A stretch of 14,586 bases of DNA from an uncultured Saprospiraceae bacterium (GTDB taxonomy: Bacteria; Bacteroidota; Bacteroidia; Chitinophagales; Saprospiraceae). The notes below the pieces were generated by a model, which was given only the letters and a program-made list of their open reading frames with translations, was not told the DNA's origin and did no database searches. Where the stretch lies: positions 1 to 14,586 of the forward strand of contig CALIQO010000377.1 of assembly GCA_938044055.1 (NCBI GenBank), read 5' to 3'. The position numbers and the translations under genes are program-made. Below, in pieces: positions 1 to 6,839 of this stretch. How positions within the stretch are numbered: position 1 is the first letter of the stretch; each line of letters starts with the position of its first letter.

Positions 1-265
1 CGCGATATCTCAGTACAACAGTTCAGAAATGTATGGTCCTAAGAATTATATGAAAATTGTTACTGCTAGGGGATATATGACAGGAATTATCGTTTTTGAT
101 TTTTTAGATAGATATGGAGAAGCTAGAAAAGACATCAGACAATGGATTGAGTCTGGAGAATTAAAAGTGAAAGAAGATATTCAAGAAGGGATTGAAAACT
201 TTGCATCGACATTACAGATGTTGTTTACTGGAAAAAACTTCGGCAAGCTTATTCTTAAAGTATAA
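1..265 (+). CDS. NADP-dependent oxidoreductase, MDR (CurA/PTGR-like) family, 3' end only
   Basis: Partial gene; the reading frame is open from base 2 and ends at the TAA at 263-265, giving about 87 C-terminal residues. It opens with AISQYN, typical of the end of the Rossmann region in the CurA / prostaglandin-reductase / leukotriene-dehydrogenase branch of medium-chain dehydrogenases. It continues with GIIVFDF and ends with a segment equivalent to the family's EGIENxxxxxxxLxxGKNFGKL C-terminus. Family members reduce the alkene double bond of alpha,beta-unsaturated carbonyls with NADPH and lack catalytic zinc. The cofactor-binding motif lies outside the window, so substrate and exact subfamily cannot be set. 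The next gene starts 10 bases downstream on the same strand, so the two may be co-transcribed. Confidence 0.85.
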   Translation, partial: AISQYNSSEMYGPKNYMKIVTARGYMTGIIVFDFLDRYGEARKDIRQWIESGELKVKEDIQEGIENFASTLQMLFTGKNFGKLILKV

Positions 266-275
266 CTTATCTGAC

Positions 276-1394
276 ATGAAAATTCCAATGAGTTTTAGAA
301 TGTTTTTTTTCTTCTTATCTATTCTGTTAGTCTCCTCTATTCAGTCACAAGATTTACCTGATACTGGGATAAGTGGGGTGTATGAAGTAATGGTGGGTAC
401 GGACGATGGTAAGTCTATGATAAAGTACTTCGGTGAGTACGGATTCACAGTTGTAGATAGTTCATCGCTTAAAGCAAATGAAGCTCTTGAGATATACGGA
501 GTAAATTCTACACTGAAAAGTTATCGACTTCAGAACGGAGATATTGACAGCCATGGTTTGTTGAGAATTCTAGCTTGGGATAAACTCCGAGGACCTGGAA
601 TAGGATACATGCCACCAGAAACCATAGGAATGAGAATGGCAGTCATGAAAACAGATGATATATTTAGGCTTTATGATGTCTACAAGTCTGCTAGGGAAAA
701 TGGAAAAAAGTGGTTGCCTATAGAGCCGATTGCCGACGATTTATTTGGGTTAAATGATGGCGATAAAGACTTTTATAAAAGACCTGTTCTGGTAAGAGAG
801 AACGCAGTATATGGTGAATTTTTTAATCATGTTTTTTTTCAGAGATATGGATACCATATAGAAGGGTATGGAACCATCGGAGATCATGCTAAATTAAAGA
901 CCAGTGAATTTACCCATCATGATTTTATAATTAAGGTAGATGATATGGAAGTAATGTCATACTTGTCTTCTGCGCTGGGATTAAAGGCCGAGTCAGAACC
1001 AGTCATTGATGGAGATTGGCAGAAAGGACCCAAGCAAGTTTTCCAGATGTCGGCAGGAGAGTCCCACTGGTATCAAGGATTTGTTTCACCTAATAATATC
1101 TGTGGTAAGCTTAAATTCTTTAGCCCTCGTGGCCCGAAACCGGATAAGCGCCATAACCAGCGCATAGGTGAGAAAGGTATTACCCTGCATTCTTTTTATA
1201 CAGCTAAGTTAGATGATGTATTTCAGAGAGTTGGCAATCATGGCTTAAATCCTAAGCCTATAGTTAAAAACGAATTCGGTGAACGGAGTTTTATTTTTAC
1301 TGGTCCTGGTGGATGCTCTTGGCAGATCATCGAAAAATTTTCTTCGTCTAATAAGCCAGTTACTGAATTGAAATTTTCATTGACTGAAAACTAG
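276..1394 (+). CDS. Secreted tandem VOC-fold (glyoxalase/dioxygenase-like) protein
   Basis: A 372-residue protein if started at the ATG at 276. ATGs at 288 and 300 are also possible, and all three keep the signal peptide. Residues 9-25 are a phenylalanine/leucine-rich hydrophobic stretch ending in SIQSQ, a likely Sec signal, so the product is probably periplasmic. The frame is open further upstream into the preceding gene, but that extension would hide the signal peptide. Four weak beta-alpha-beta modules can be seen, starting near residues 34, 119, 214 (HHDFIIKVDD) and 302 (GITLHSFYTA), which fits two vicinal-oxygen-chelate domains. VOC proteins bind a metal and act as glyoxalases, dioxygenases, epimerases or drug binders. 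H214/H215 and H305 could be ligands, but I cannot assign a complete metal site. The VOC call is moderate; the reaction is unknown. It converges with the hydroxylase gene, with a 24-base gap. Confidence 0.72.
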   Translation: MKIPMSFRMFFFFLSILLVSSIQSQDLPDTGISGVYEVMVGTDDGKSMIKYFGEYGFTVVDSSSLKANEALEIYGVNSTLKSYRLQNGDIDSHGLLRILAWDKLRGPGIGYMPPETIGMRMAVMKTDDIFRLYDVYKSARENGKKWLPIEPIADDLFGLNDGDKDFYKRPVLVRENAVYGEFFNHVFFQRYGYHIEGYGTIGDHAKLKTSEFTHHDFIIKVDDMEVMSYLSSALGLKAESEPVIDGDWQKGPKQVFQMSAGESHWYQGFVSPNNICGKLKFFSPRGPKPDKRHNQRIGEKGITLHSFYTAKLDDVFQRVGNHGLNPKPIVKNEFGERSFIFTGPGGCSWQIIEKFSSSNKPVTELKFSLTEN

Positions 1395-1418
1395 AACTTA
1401 AATGTCTTAAATATATTA

Positions 1419-2135
1419 TTATAACCTATTATGGACATGCTTGATAATTTCTACAAGGTGATCAAGTGAATCAATAATATAATACTTGCCTTGAAAACTA
1501 TGACGGTCATAGGTTTCGCCAGAATTCAATGCGTCTAAGGTAAACTGGATTTGGTTTTCGGGATTGAAAGCTTCGAATACTTCCGATGAAGAATAAAAGG
1601 TAGAACCGAAAGCCTTTATCATTTGATTTTCTTTTATCAAGCCAAGTTCTATAATCATCCCTCCTATAAAGTCCAGTTCTTGTAAGAGATCTTTTCTTCC
1701 TAAATCATAAGCTTGTATATAAGTGCTAGCAAGTAACTGGTACATGTCTGAATATTCTTGAGTAGCCAGAAAAGGAATGTGCCCCATAATGTCATGCCAT
1801 ATATCAGGTTCATCACAGTAGTTTAATTCTTCTGGTTTCCTTAAGAAACAAGTTAGGGGCATACTGAAATTAGAAATCATTTCGTACCATTCTCTCTGTT
1901 CCAAGATAAGGTGATCATCAGTCTGTATAAACTTGTATGCTGTGTGCGGCGCTACAGAATCTGTTAATTGCTCAGCTGTGGGTCTTCTATAGGTATCTAT
2001 TCCTAATCTAGAAAAACCTGTTATCCATAAATTCGAAATGGCGTTTAAGGACTGTAGATCTTGAAAATGTTTATCGAATAGTTCTTTCCAGTTGGAATCA
2101 TCAACAGCAGGATCAAAATGCCTCTTATTTTTCAA
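1419..2135 (-). CDS. Divergent biopterin-dependent aromatic amino acid hydroxylase (phenylalanine-4-hydroxylase family)
   Basis: A 238-residue single-domain protein, close to the roughly 240-290 residues of bacterial phenylalanine hydroxylases, without a regulatory ACT domain. The iron site is intact: EPDIWHDIMGH gives H114 and H119, and MIIELGL gives E163. The arginine preceding the iron motif (R99, equal to human R270) and the serine of the SS motif (S182, equal to S349) are kept. The C-terminal YYIIDSLDHLVEII matches the family end. Odd points: the usual Tyr-Trp-Phe-Thr before the ligand Glu is Gly-Gly-Met-Ile here (158-161), the pocket Thr equal to human T278 is Cys107, and F331 is Leu164. 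Substrate may therefore differ from phenylalanine. The start is a TTG at 2135: the upstream in-frame codons run to a stop without an ATG, and the next ATG is at residue 86. It diverges from the MarR gene. Confidence 0.85.
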   Translation of the reverse strand: MKNKRHFDPAVDDSNWKELFDKHFQDLQSLNAISNLWITGFSRLGIDTYRRPTAEQLTDSVAPHTAYKFIQTDDHLILEQREWYEMISNFSMPLTCFLRKPEELNYCDEPDIWHDIMGHIPFLATQEYSDMYQLLASTYIQAYDLGRKDLLQELDFIGGMIIELGLIKENQMIKAFGSTFYSSSEVFEAFNPENQIQFTLDALNSGETYDRHSFQGKYYIIDSLDHLVEIIKHVHNRL

Positions 2136-2335
2136 TTCTTGAATGACGTTTTAATTTAAATTGAAGATACAATAGTTTAGGATAGATATTCTTAAACATC
2201 CTTGAAATTGATCTTTAAATGGAATAATAAATTCTATGTTAAACCTCGTTTTCTCTTCCTTGTATATTGGCATCATATATAGAAGTGACATATTTTAACG
2301 TACGAAGTTTTATATTTACCAATTCAAGGGTCGAA

Positions 2336-2370
2336 ATTGAATAAATTATACGATTTAGGTTATATTCAAT
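2336..2370. promoter_or_regulatory. Inverted repeat in the hydroxylase/MarR divergent region, candidate operator
   Basis: ATTGAATA at 2336-2343 and its exact reverse complement TATTCAAT at 2363-2370 are separated by 19 bases. A further ATTCAA lies at 2322-2327. The site is about 30 bases before the MarR start, a common position for autoregulatory MarR operators. The arms are short and AT-rich, so chance is a real alternative. The rest of the 266-base gap (2136-2401) shows no gene and no clear promoter. Confidence 0.3.
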
Positions 2371-2401
2371 GCAGCTCACTGGAATATAATTTAATGAAAA
2401 C

Positions 2402-2869
2402 ATGATTAAGAAAAATATAGACACTTCGATTCTTCTGGCTATCTATGAGACTTCAACTCAATTGTTGAAGAAGAATCTAGAGTGGGTTGAAAAAGAAGGA
2501 TTAACCAATCAACAATGGGTAATCCTTATACATCTTGCCAAGGATCCGAATCTTCCTTATTTAAAGAGGAATATGCATGAGAAACCACTTATGGCTTCAG
2601 AACTCGCAGATTCTCTAGGTGTGACCAGAGCCAATGTTACAAACCTCCTCACACCGCTTATAAATAAAGGCTTGATATCTCAAGATGAAGATGATAAAGA
2701 TCGGAGGAAAAAGAGACTCGCTCTTACTAAGAAGGGTCAGAAAATTATAGAGAAAATGCAACCCGCCAGATATGCTTCTAATACAGCTATGCTCAGAGGG
2801 CTGAAAAAAGAAGAGAAGCAACAATTGATATCTTGTCTAGAAAAGATTACAGAAAACATTGTTAAGTGA
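2402..2869 (+). CDS. MarR-family transcriptional regulator
   Basis: A 155-residue cytoplasmic DNA-binding protein of normal MarR length (140-160). The winged helix-turn-helix is clear: ASELADSLGVTRANVTNLL at about 65-83 is the recognition region. The wing follows at 93-109, with the family's acidic/basic DxxDRRxxxLxLT pattern, and a long dimerisation helix closes the protein. Between helix 2 and the HTH there is an extra loop of about 15 residues (46-62), longer than in standard MarR proteins. MarR proteins usually repress a divergent gene and their own operon and release DNA on binding a small aromatic ligand. Here the divergent gene is an aromatic amino acid hydroxylase. The gene's TGA overlaps the GTG start of the nitrilase-like gene by three bases within GTGA, so these two are translationally coupled. 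The ligand is unknown. Confidence 0.9.
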   Translation: MIKKNIDTSILLAIYETSTQLLKKNLEWVEKEGLTNQQWVILIHLAKDPNLPYLKRNMHEKPLMASELADSLGVTRANVTNLLTPLINKGLISQDEDDKDRRKKRLALTKKGQKIIEKMQPARYASNTAMLRGLKKEEKQQLISCLEKITENIVK

Positions 2870-3897
2870 GTCACCATACATCAATAAAAGATTATATGGC
2901 TTTAGCCATGCAGACTAAGTGTTACGCAGTTAATAAATATCCGAATAGAAAGGATGCTTATGCACGTATGAGAAAGACGCTCGATGAATTGCATAAACAG
3001 ATTTTTGCAGCTAAAAAATTTCTAGGGGATTCGTTGAAACTGGTAGTCTTACCAGAATATTTTATGACAGGGTTCCCGATGAGGGAATCACTGAAAGAAT
3101 GGAGAAGCAAGTGTGTAATTAAAGGGGACGATGACCTATTCTCAGTTATCGGGGAGATAGCTAAATCGACAGATGTATTTATCTCTGGAAATTATTATGA
3201 ATCTGATGATCACTTCTCTCATTTATATTTTCAATCTAGTTTCATTGTAGATGATTCTGGTAATAAAGTACTTAATTATCGTCGATTAAATTCAGTCTAT
3301 ACGCCCACACCTCATGATGTCTTAGATAAGTACGTAGAGGTGTATGGGTATGAATCTTTATTTCCAGTCGCAGACACATCTATAGGTAGACTTGCTTGTA
3401 TAGCCTCTGAAGAAATCTTGTATCCAGAAGTTGCTCGTTGTCTGATGATGAGAGGTGCAGAGGTTATCTGTCACTCATCCTCAGAAATTGGTAGTCCACG
3501 CCCTACTAAGAAAGTCATTTCTAAGCAAGCTCGCGCGATTGAGAATATATGTTACGTTGTTTCTGCTAATTCTGCAGGAATTGCGGATGTACCTATTCTA
3601 GAAAACAGTACCGATGGAGGATCTCAGATTGTTCATTATGAAGGGCATGTACTTGCAGAGACTTATCCTGGAGAATCTATTGTAGCTAATGGTTACTTGA
3701 GTATCGCATCATTAAGAAATTATAGAGCCATTCCAGGTATGAGAAATTATCGCTCAAGGCAAAGGTTTGAGCTTTATGGGCCCTCTTATTCTGAAACTTC
3801 TTATTACCCGCCTAATACTTGCATAGAGGAAAAAGAAGTGAATAAAAAGATGTTTGCGGAAGCATTAATGTTAAGTACAGAACGTCTTAATTCTTGA
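2866..3897 (+). CDS. Nitrilase-superfamily (carbon-nitrogen hydrolase) protein with altered catalytic triad
   Basis: A 343-residue protein starting at a GTG inside the preceding gene's stop (GTGA), consistent with coupling to MarR. The alpha-beta-beta-alpha nitrilase fold is recognisable from LPEYFMTGFP around the catalytic Glu64, from NYRRLNSVY at 137-145, from GRLACIASEEILYPEVAR at 174-191, and from the downstream ARAIENICYVVSAN region. Members hydrolyse nitriles or amides, or transfer acyl groups, with a Glu-Lys-Cys triad. Here the Lys position is Arg140 and, by spacing to the YPE motif, the Cys position is Ser181, with Cys178 three residues earlier. The protein may therefore be catalytically inactive, use another nucleophile, or bind a ligand for the regulator. 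From memory, related proteins with this pattern occur in other bacteria, so it may be a conserved branch rather than decay. Substrate unknown. Confidence 0.85.
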   Translation: MSHHTSIKDYMALAMQTKCYAVNKYPNRKDAYARMRKTLDELHKQIFAAKKFLGDSLKLVVLPEYFMTGFPMRESLKEWRSKCVIKGDDDLFSVIGEIAKSTDVFISGNYYESDDHFSHLYFQSSFIVDDSGNKVLNYRRLNSVYTPTPHDVLDKYVEVYGYESLFPVADTSIGRLACIASEEILYPEVARCLMMRGAEVICHSSSEIGSPRPTKKVISKQARAIENICYVVSANSAGIADVPILENSTDGGSQIVHYEGHVLAETYPGESIVANGYLSIASLRNYRAIPGMRNYRSRQRFELYGPSYSETSYYPPNTCIEEKEVNKKMFAEALMLSTERLNS

Positions 3898-3905
3898 TTA
3901 TCATT

Positions 3906-4436
3906 CTACTGGATTCTCATTTCCATGCGAATATTATGGTACTTAAATTGTCCATATAATTCTTGATTGCTTGAGACGAAATATCCTAGAAATATTTTAT
4001 TCCTTTTTAGAAGAAAGGCATTCCACAACTTAGGTACGGGTTTAAATTTTTGGTTGGGGACTTTTATATTTCGAAATGGCCACTCTCCACCACTGAGAAT
4101 AAAATGACGACACCGATCATGGTCGAGAGATGTCCATATGGATTTTCTCGAAGCATATAATCCTTCGTATACCATCTTCATAAGAAATCTTTGCTGTGCT
4201 TGGAGAGATGCTGGCTTATTATGCACGCCATCAAGTAGATGTGGTTTTCTTTTTTCGAGAAAGTGTCTACTGTTAAGAACGGTTGATTCGATTCGTGCAA
4301 TTTTATTGTTACAATGCTTACAGACCAATCCCTTGTACAAGATGTAGTGGATATTTCCTAGGCTCTGCGGAACGATGTGTTCTATACTCGGTGATCGACC
4401 TTCTTGATTGCATATGATGCACGGCTGTTCTTGCAT
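3906..4436 (-). CDS. HNH-endonuclease-like zinc-finger protein
   Basis: A 176-residue protein starting at the ATG at 4436. Upstream in-frame ATGs at 4454 and 4478 exist but add a hydrophobic tail not expected before the first zinc knuckle. The N-terminal 50 residues form an HNH/McrA-like module: C6-x-x-C9, then SIEHIVPQSLGN with E19-H20, then C39-x-x-C42-N-N. The cysteines would bind structural zinc, and H20 with the following polar residues would form the metal-dependent nuclease site. The remaining 130 residues are basic and aromatic and not recognised. Such stand-alone HNH proteins are common in bacteria and mostly uncharacterised; roles in restriction or defence are possible, but nothing nearby shows this. 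It converges with the nitrilase-like gene (8-base gap) and diverges from the FemAB-like gene. Confidence 0.78.
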   Translation of the reverse strand: MQEQPCIICNQEGRSPSIEHIVPQSLGNIHYILYKGLVCKHCNNKIARIESTVLNSRHFLEKRKPHLLDGVHNKPASLQAQQRFLMKMVYEGLYASRKSIWTSLDHDRCRHFILSGGEWPFRNIKVPNQKFKPVPKLWNAFLLKRNKIFLGYFVSSNQELYGQFKYHNIRMEMRIQ

Positions 4437-4518
4437 GATACGAATATAAAGCATGTATATGATTAGTCTTGTGAACAATAGGGTGGCAATAGTGATTCAT
4501 ATACTATACAATGTAATT

Positions 4519-5388
4519 ATGTATAGATATGTGAAGTTTGATGATATCGAAAAAGATAAGTGGAATGGTTGTGTTCATTATGCACATAACGGAAATGTCT
4601 ATGGTTATTACTGGTATCTGAAGGCCGCAATTAAGGAATGGGATGCTATCGTAGAAGATGATTACGAATCTGTGATGCCTATATTTAATCGAGCTCTGAG
4701 TACGGAAGAGTATAACCTTCTTCCTTCTTTAGGACCTTATTCGGTCAACGTACTTAACAAGACTAGAATAGAAAGCATGCTTGAGTTGTGTATAGAAAAC
4801 CAGATTGCGTCTTGGTATCCAATCTCAACTGCCATCGGTAATAGATACCTCTCTGGATATGAGAAGAAAACCAGTATGCGCAGTATTGTACACGTCGGAA
4901 AAGGCTATGATTCTCTAGCCAGTGCGTATAGTGAAGCTGCTAAAAGTTCTTTATCAGAGGGAGCACCAGAATTCATGAAATTGGTTTCAGGTATTAAGCC
5001 AGAGCGTGGAGTCGATGCCATGAGGTTCTCTCCATACACGCAGAATGCTATGCTTCGGATAATGTACAATGCCATGCATAGAGGCATAGGTTTTTCCACT
5101 GGGGCGGTCGACAGTAGAGACGAACGTTTACTGGCTTTAAGTTTTTATCTGGTTTCTCACAATTCCTTTTATGAACTGTTCAGTTTTGAAAAAACGCCTA
5201 GACCCTTACAGAATATACTGTTAGATTTAATGATTCGAAACCACGCTGGAAAACCCATGAAAATACTTATGTATAGTGATCCAGAGTTGTCTAAGGGCTT
5301 TGGATTTGAGGAAGAGCTCTACTCCAGCATATGTATCCATAAAAACTGGAAAAACAAATTAAAAAAGAAGTTGAAACTTACCTATTGA
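4519..5388 (+). CDS. FemAB/GNAT-like acyltransferase-fold protein of unknown function
   Basis: A 289-residue cytoplasmic protein. I chose the ATG at 4519 because MYRYVKFDDIEKDKWNGC starts the conserved region; an in-frame ATG at 4453 would add 22 unlike residues. The N-terminal pattern is frequent in a Bacteroidota group of uncharacterised proteins related to FemAB/GNAT transferases: a Trp-containing start, then NGNVYGYYWYLKAA, then WDAIVEDDYESVMPI. The central part, with MRIMYNAMHRGIGFSTGAVD and later YELFSF, resembles the second GNAT-like half. FemAB enzymes add amino acids to cell-wall precursors using aminoacyl-tRNA, but the specific donor site is not visible here, so that role should not be assumed. 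Its last 7 bases overlap the 3' end of the MATE gene on the other strand. Confidence 0.7.
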   Translation: MYRYVKFDDIEKDKWNGCVHYAHNGNVYGYYWYLKAAIKEWDAIVEDDYESVMPIFNRALSTEEYNLLPSLGPYSVNVLNKTRIESMLELCIENQIASWYPISTAIGNRYLSGYEKKTSMRSIVHVGKGYDSLASAYSEAAKSSLSEGAPEFMKLVSGIKPERGVDAMRFSPYTQNAMLRIMYNAMHRGIGFSTGAVDSRDERLLALSFYLVSHNSFYELFSFEKTPRPLQNILLDLMIRNHAGKPMKILMYSDPELSKGFGFEEELYSSICIHKNWKNKLKKKLKLTY

Positions 5389-6704
5389 GTTTTGGTCAGT
5401 CTTAAAAATCGTAGGGTTAACAATAGTGAAGACACACTTAGGCTTGCTATCAATCCTAGCCATACACCTCGGTATCCTATAGATGTATGTAGAGCTGTAT
5501 AATAGCTAAGTGGAATTCCGAATAACCAGTAAGCTATTAAGGTAATTAAGGTAGGCGTTTTTACATCTTGTAGCCCACGCAAGGCACCCAGTGCAGTTAC
5601 TTGAATTCCATCAGGAATCTGGAATATAGCTGCCATGATTAAAAGCGAAGCGGTAATCTCGATTACATCCAGATCTTCAATGTAAAGCCATGGTAACCAG
5701 GTTCTGAATAAGAAAAACAGAATGGCTGAAATTGCCATAAATAGGGTAACCTGGACAATCGCTGACATACCTGCCTTTTTCATCAAGTCCTTATTCTTAA
5801 ATCCATATTGATTGCCTACTCTTATCGTCGCGGCCATTCCTAATCCTGAACATATCAGAAAAGTTGTGGAGGCAAGATTGATTGAAATCTGATGAGCAGC
5901 TTGCTCTATTTTTCCAACTTTACCCATTATCAAGGCAGCTCCTGAAAAAGCAGATATTTCGAAAAACATCTGCAGAGAAGTTGGAATACCTAGATTAAGA
6001 ATGTTTTTAATATTAGCCAGCTTGCTTTTAAAAATATTAAAATCTAAATGTCGCCAGAGATTTTTCTTTCTGAATAATAAGTATAAGATAATGGCAATCA
6101 TACAGAATCGTGCTATTAAACTTGCAGTTGCAGCTCCTGCAACTCCTAAAGCAGGAAATCCTAGATTTCCATAGATGAGGAGATAATTACCTATGATATT
6201 TATGACATTGCCTCCTACCATTGCAAGCATAGGGATTATTGTATATGACATACCATCTGCATATCCCCTTAATCCTTGTAAGATCATTATGGGCATCATA
6301 GTCCAAGCGGTAATTTCTAGATATGGAATGGCAGCCTTTACGGCCCCAGGATCTTGGCCCAGTTCAGGGAGATATTGAATAAGTATATAAATCGCTGCAA
6401 TGGCTATTATTCCATACACACAGTTTATGAAGATGCTTGAGCGGACATTCTCTTTTAAGGATGAGTAATTTTTTATACCATCTGCTTCAGAAACCAAGGG
6501 AGGCAAACCAAAGGATATACCTAGTCCTACCACCATGAAGACAACGAAGATTGCATTGCCTATAGAAACTGCGGCAAGTGCCTCAGCGCCTAGTCTTCCT
6601 ACCATGATGTTATCGGCGATGTTTACAGTAATCTGTCCTAGCTGACCACCCATTATGGGTAGCGCTAAGTATAGATTTTTCTTAAATTCTGTGCGATAAC
6701 TCAT
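5382..6704 (-). CDS. MATE-family multidrug/cation antiporter
   Basis: A 440-residue inner-membrane protein from the first ATG at 6704; the frame also allows a TTG at 6722, adding six residues. About twelve hydrophobic helices are visible in two similar halves. Family-typical segments are ALPIMGGQLGQITVNIADNIMVGRLG in helix 1 with the following loop, and VGNQYGFKN in the second half, the analogue of the conserved VGxxxG loop. MATE pumps of the NorM type expel cationic drugs, dyes or metabolites using a sodium or proton gradient. The substrate cannot be read from sequence. Its start faces the xylose operon across a 135-base divergent region, but nothing shows shared control. Confidence 0.93.
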   Translation of the reverse strand: MSYRTEFKKNLYLALPIMGGQLGQITVNIADNIMVGRLGAEALAAVSIGNAIFVVFMVVGLGISFGLPPLVSEADGIKNYSSLKENVRSSIFINCVYGIIAIAAIYILIQYLPELGQDPGAVKAAIPYLEITAWTMMPIMILQGLRGYADGMSYTIIPMLAMVGGNVINIIGNYLLIYGNLGFPALGVAGAATASLIARFCMIAIILYLLFRKKNLWRHLDFNIFKSKLANIKNILNLGIPTSLQMFFEISAFSGAALIMGKVGKIEQAAHQISINLASTTFLICSGLGMAATIRVGNQYGFKNKDLMKKAGMSAIVQVTLFMAISAILFFLFRTWLPWLYIEDLDVIEITASLLIMAAIFQIPDGIQVTALGALRGLQDVKTPTLITLIAYWLFGIPLSYYTALHTSIGYRGVWLGLIASLSVSSLLLTLRFLRLTKTQ

Positions 6705-6768
6705 GCAGCGTGAAGATAGCAATTGCGACTTTCTGGATAGGTTAAAAGTATGATTATAGACTAAATAT

Positions 6769-6776
6769 TAAATTTT
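6769..6776 (+). promoter_or_regulatory. Weak Bacteroidota -7-like element before the xylose operon
   Basis: TAAATTTT matches seven of eight positions of the Bacteroidota housekeeping -7 element TAnnTTTG. It lies directly before the palindrome, so transcription would start at or inside the proposed operator. No good -33 TTTG/TTG was found at the expected spacing, and the region is very AT-rich. Confidence 0.25.
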
Positions 6777-6780
6777 ATTA

Positions 6781-6815
6781 ATAATGAATATTGTCATTAA
6801 GACAATATTCATTAT
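6781..6815. promoter_or_regulatory. Perfect 15-bp-arm palindrome, probable operator of the Nudix regulator
   Basis: ATAATGAATATTGTC at 6781-6795 and its exact reverse complement at 6801-6815 flank the 5-base spacer ATTAA. The site ends 24 bases before the regulator's ATG. No T-run follows, so it is not an intrinsic terminator. Nudix-related regulators bind palindromic sites beside their own operons, so this is most likely the autoregulatory operator of the xylose genes, placed to block RNA polymerase. Perfect pairing over 30 bases is far beyond chance for a single short gap. Confidence 0.8.
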
Positions 6816-6839
6816 ATTACAGTACCTAACCATTTTAAT

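Noticed and set aside
2239..2424. Minus-strand open frame of 61 codons across the MarR start
   Set aside because: It covers the AT-rich divergent promoter region, overlaps the MarR start, and its protein looks like random hydrophobic sequence.
3906..5388. HNH protein with the FemAB-like neighbour considered as a defence system or homing element
   Set aside because: No partner nuclease, methylase, helicase, repeat or integrase is adjacent, and the two genes are divergent; nothing supports a mobile or defence unit.
6781..6815. The palindrome before the Nudix gene considered as an intrinsic terminator for the MATE region
   Set aside because: The MATE gene starts, not ends, on this side, and no T-run follows on either strand; operator is the better reading.
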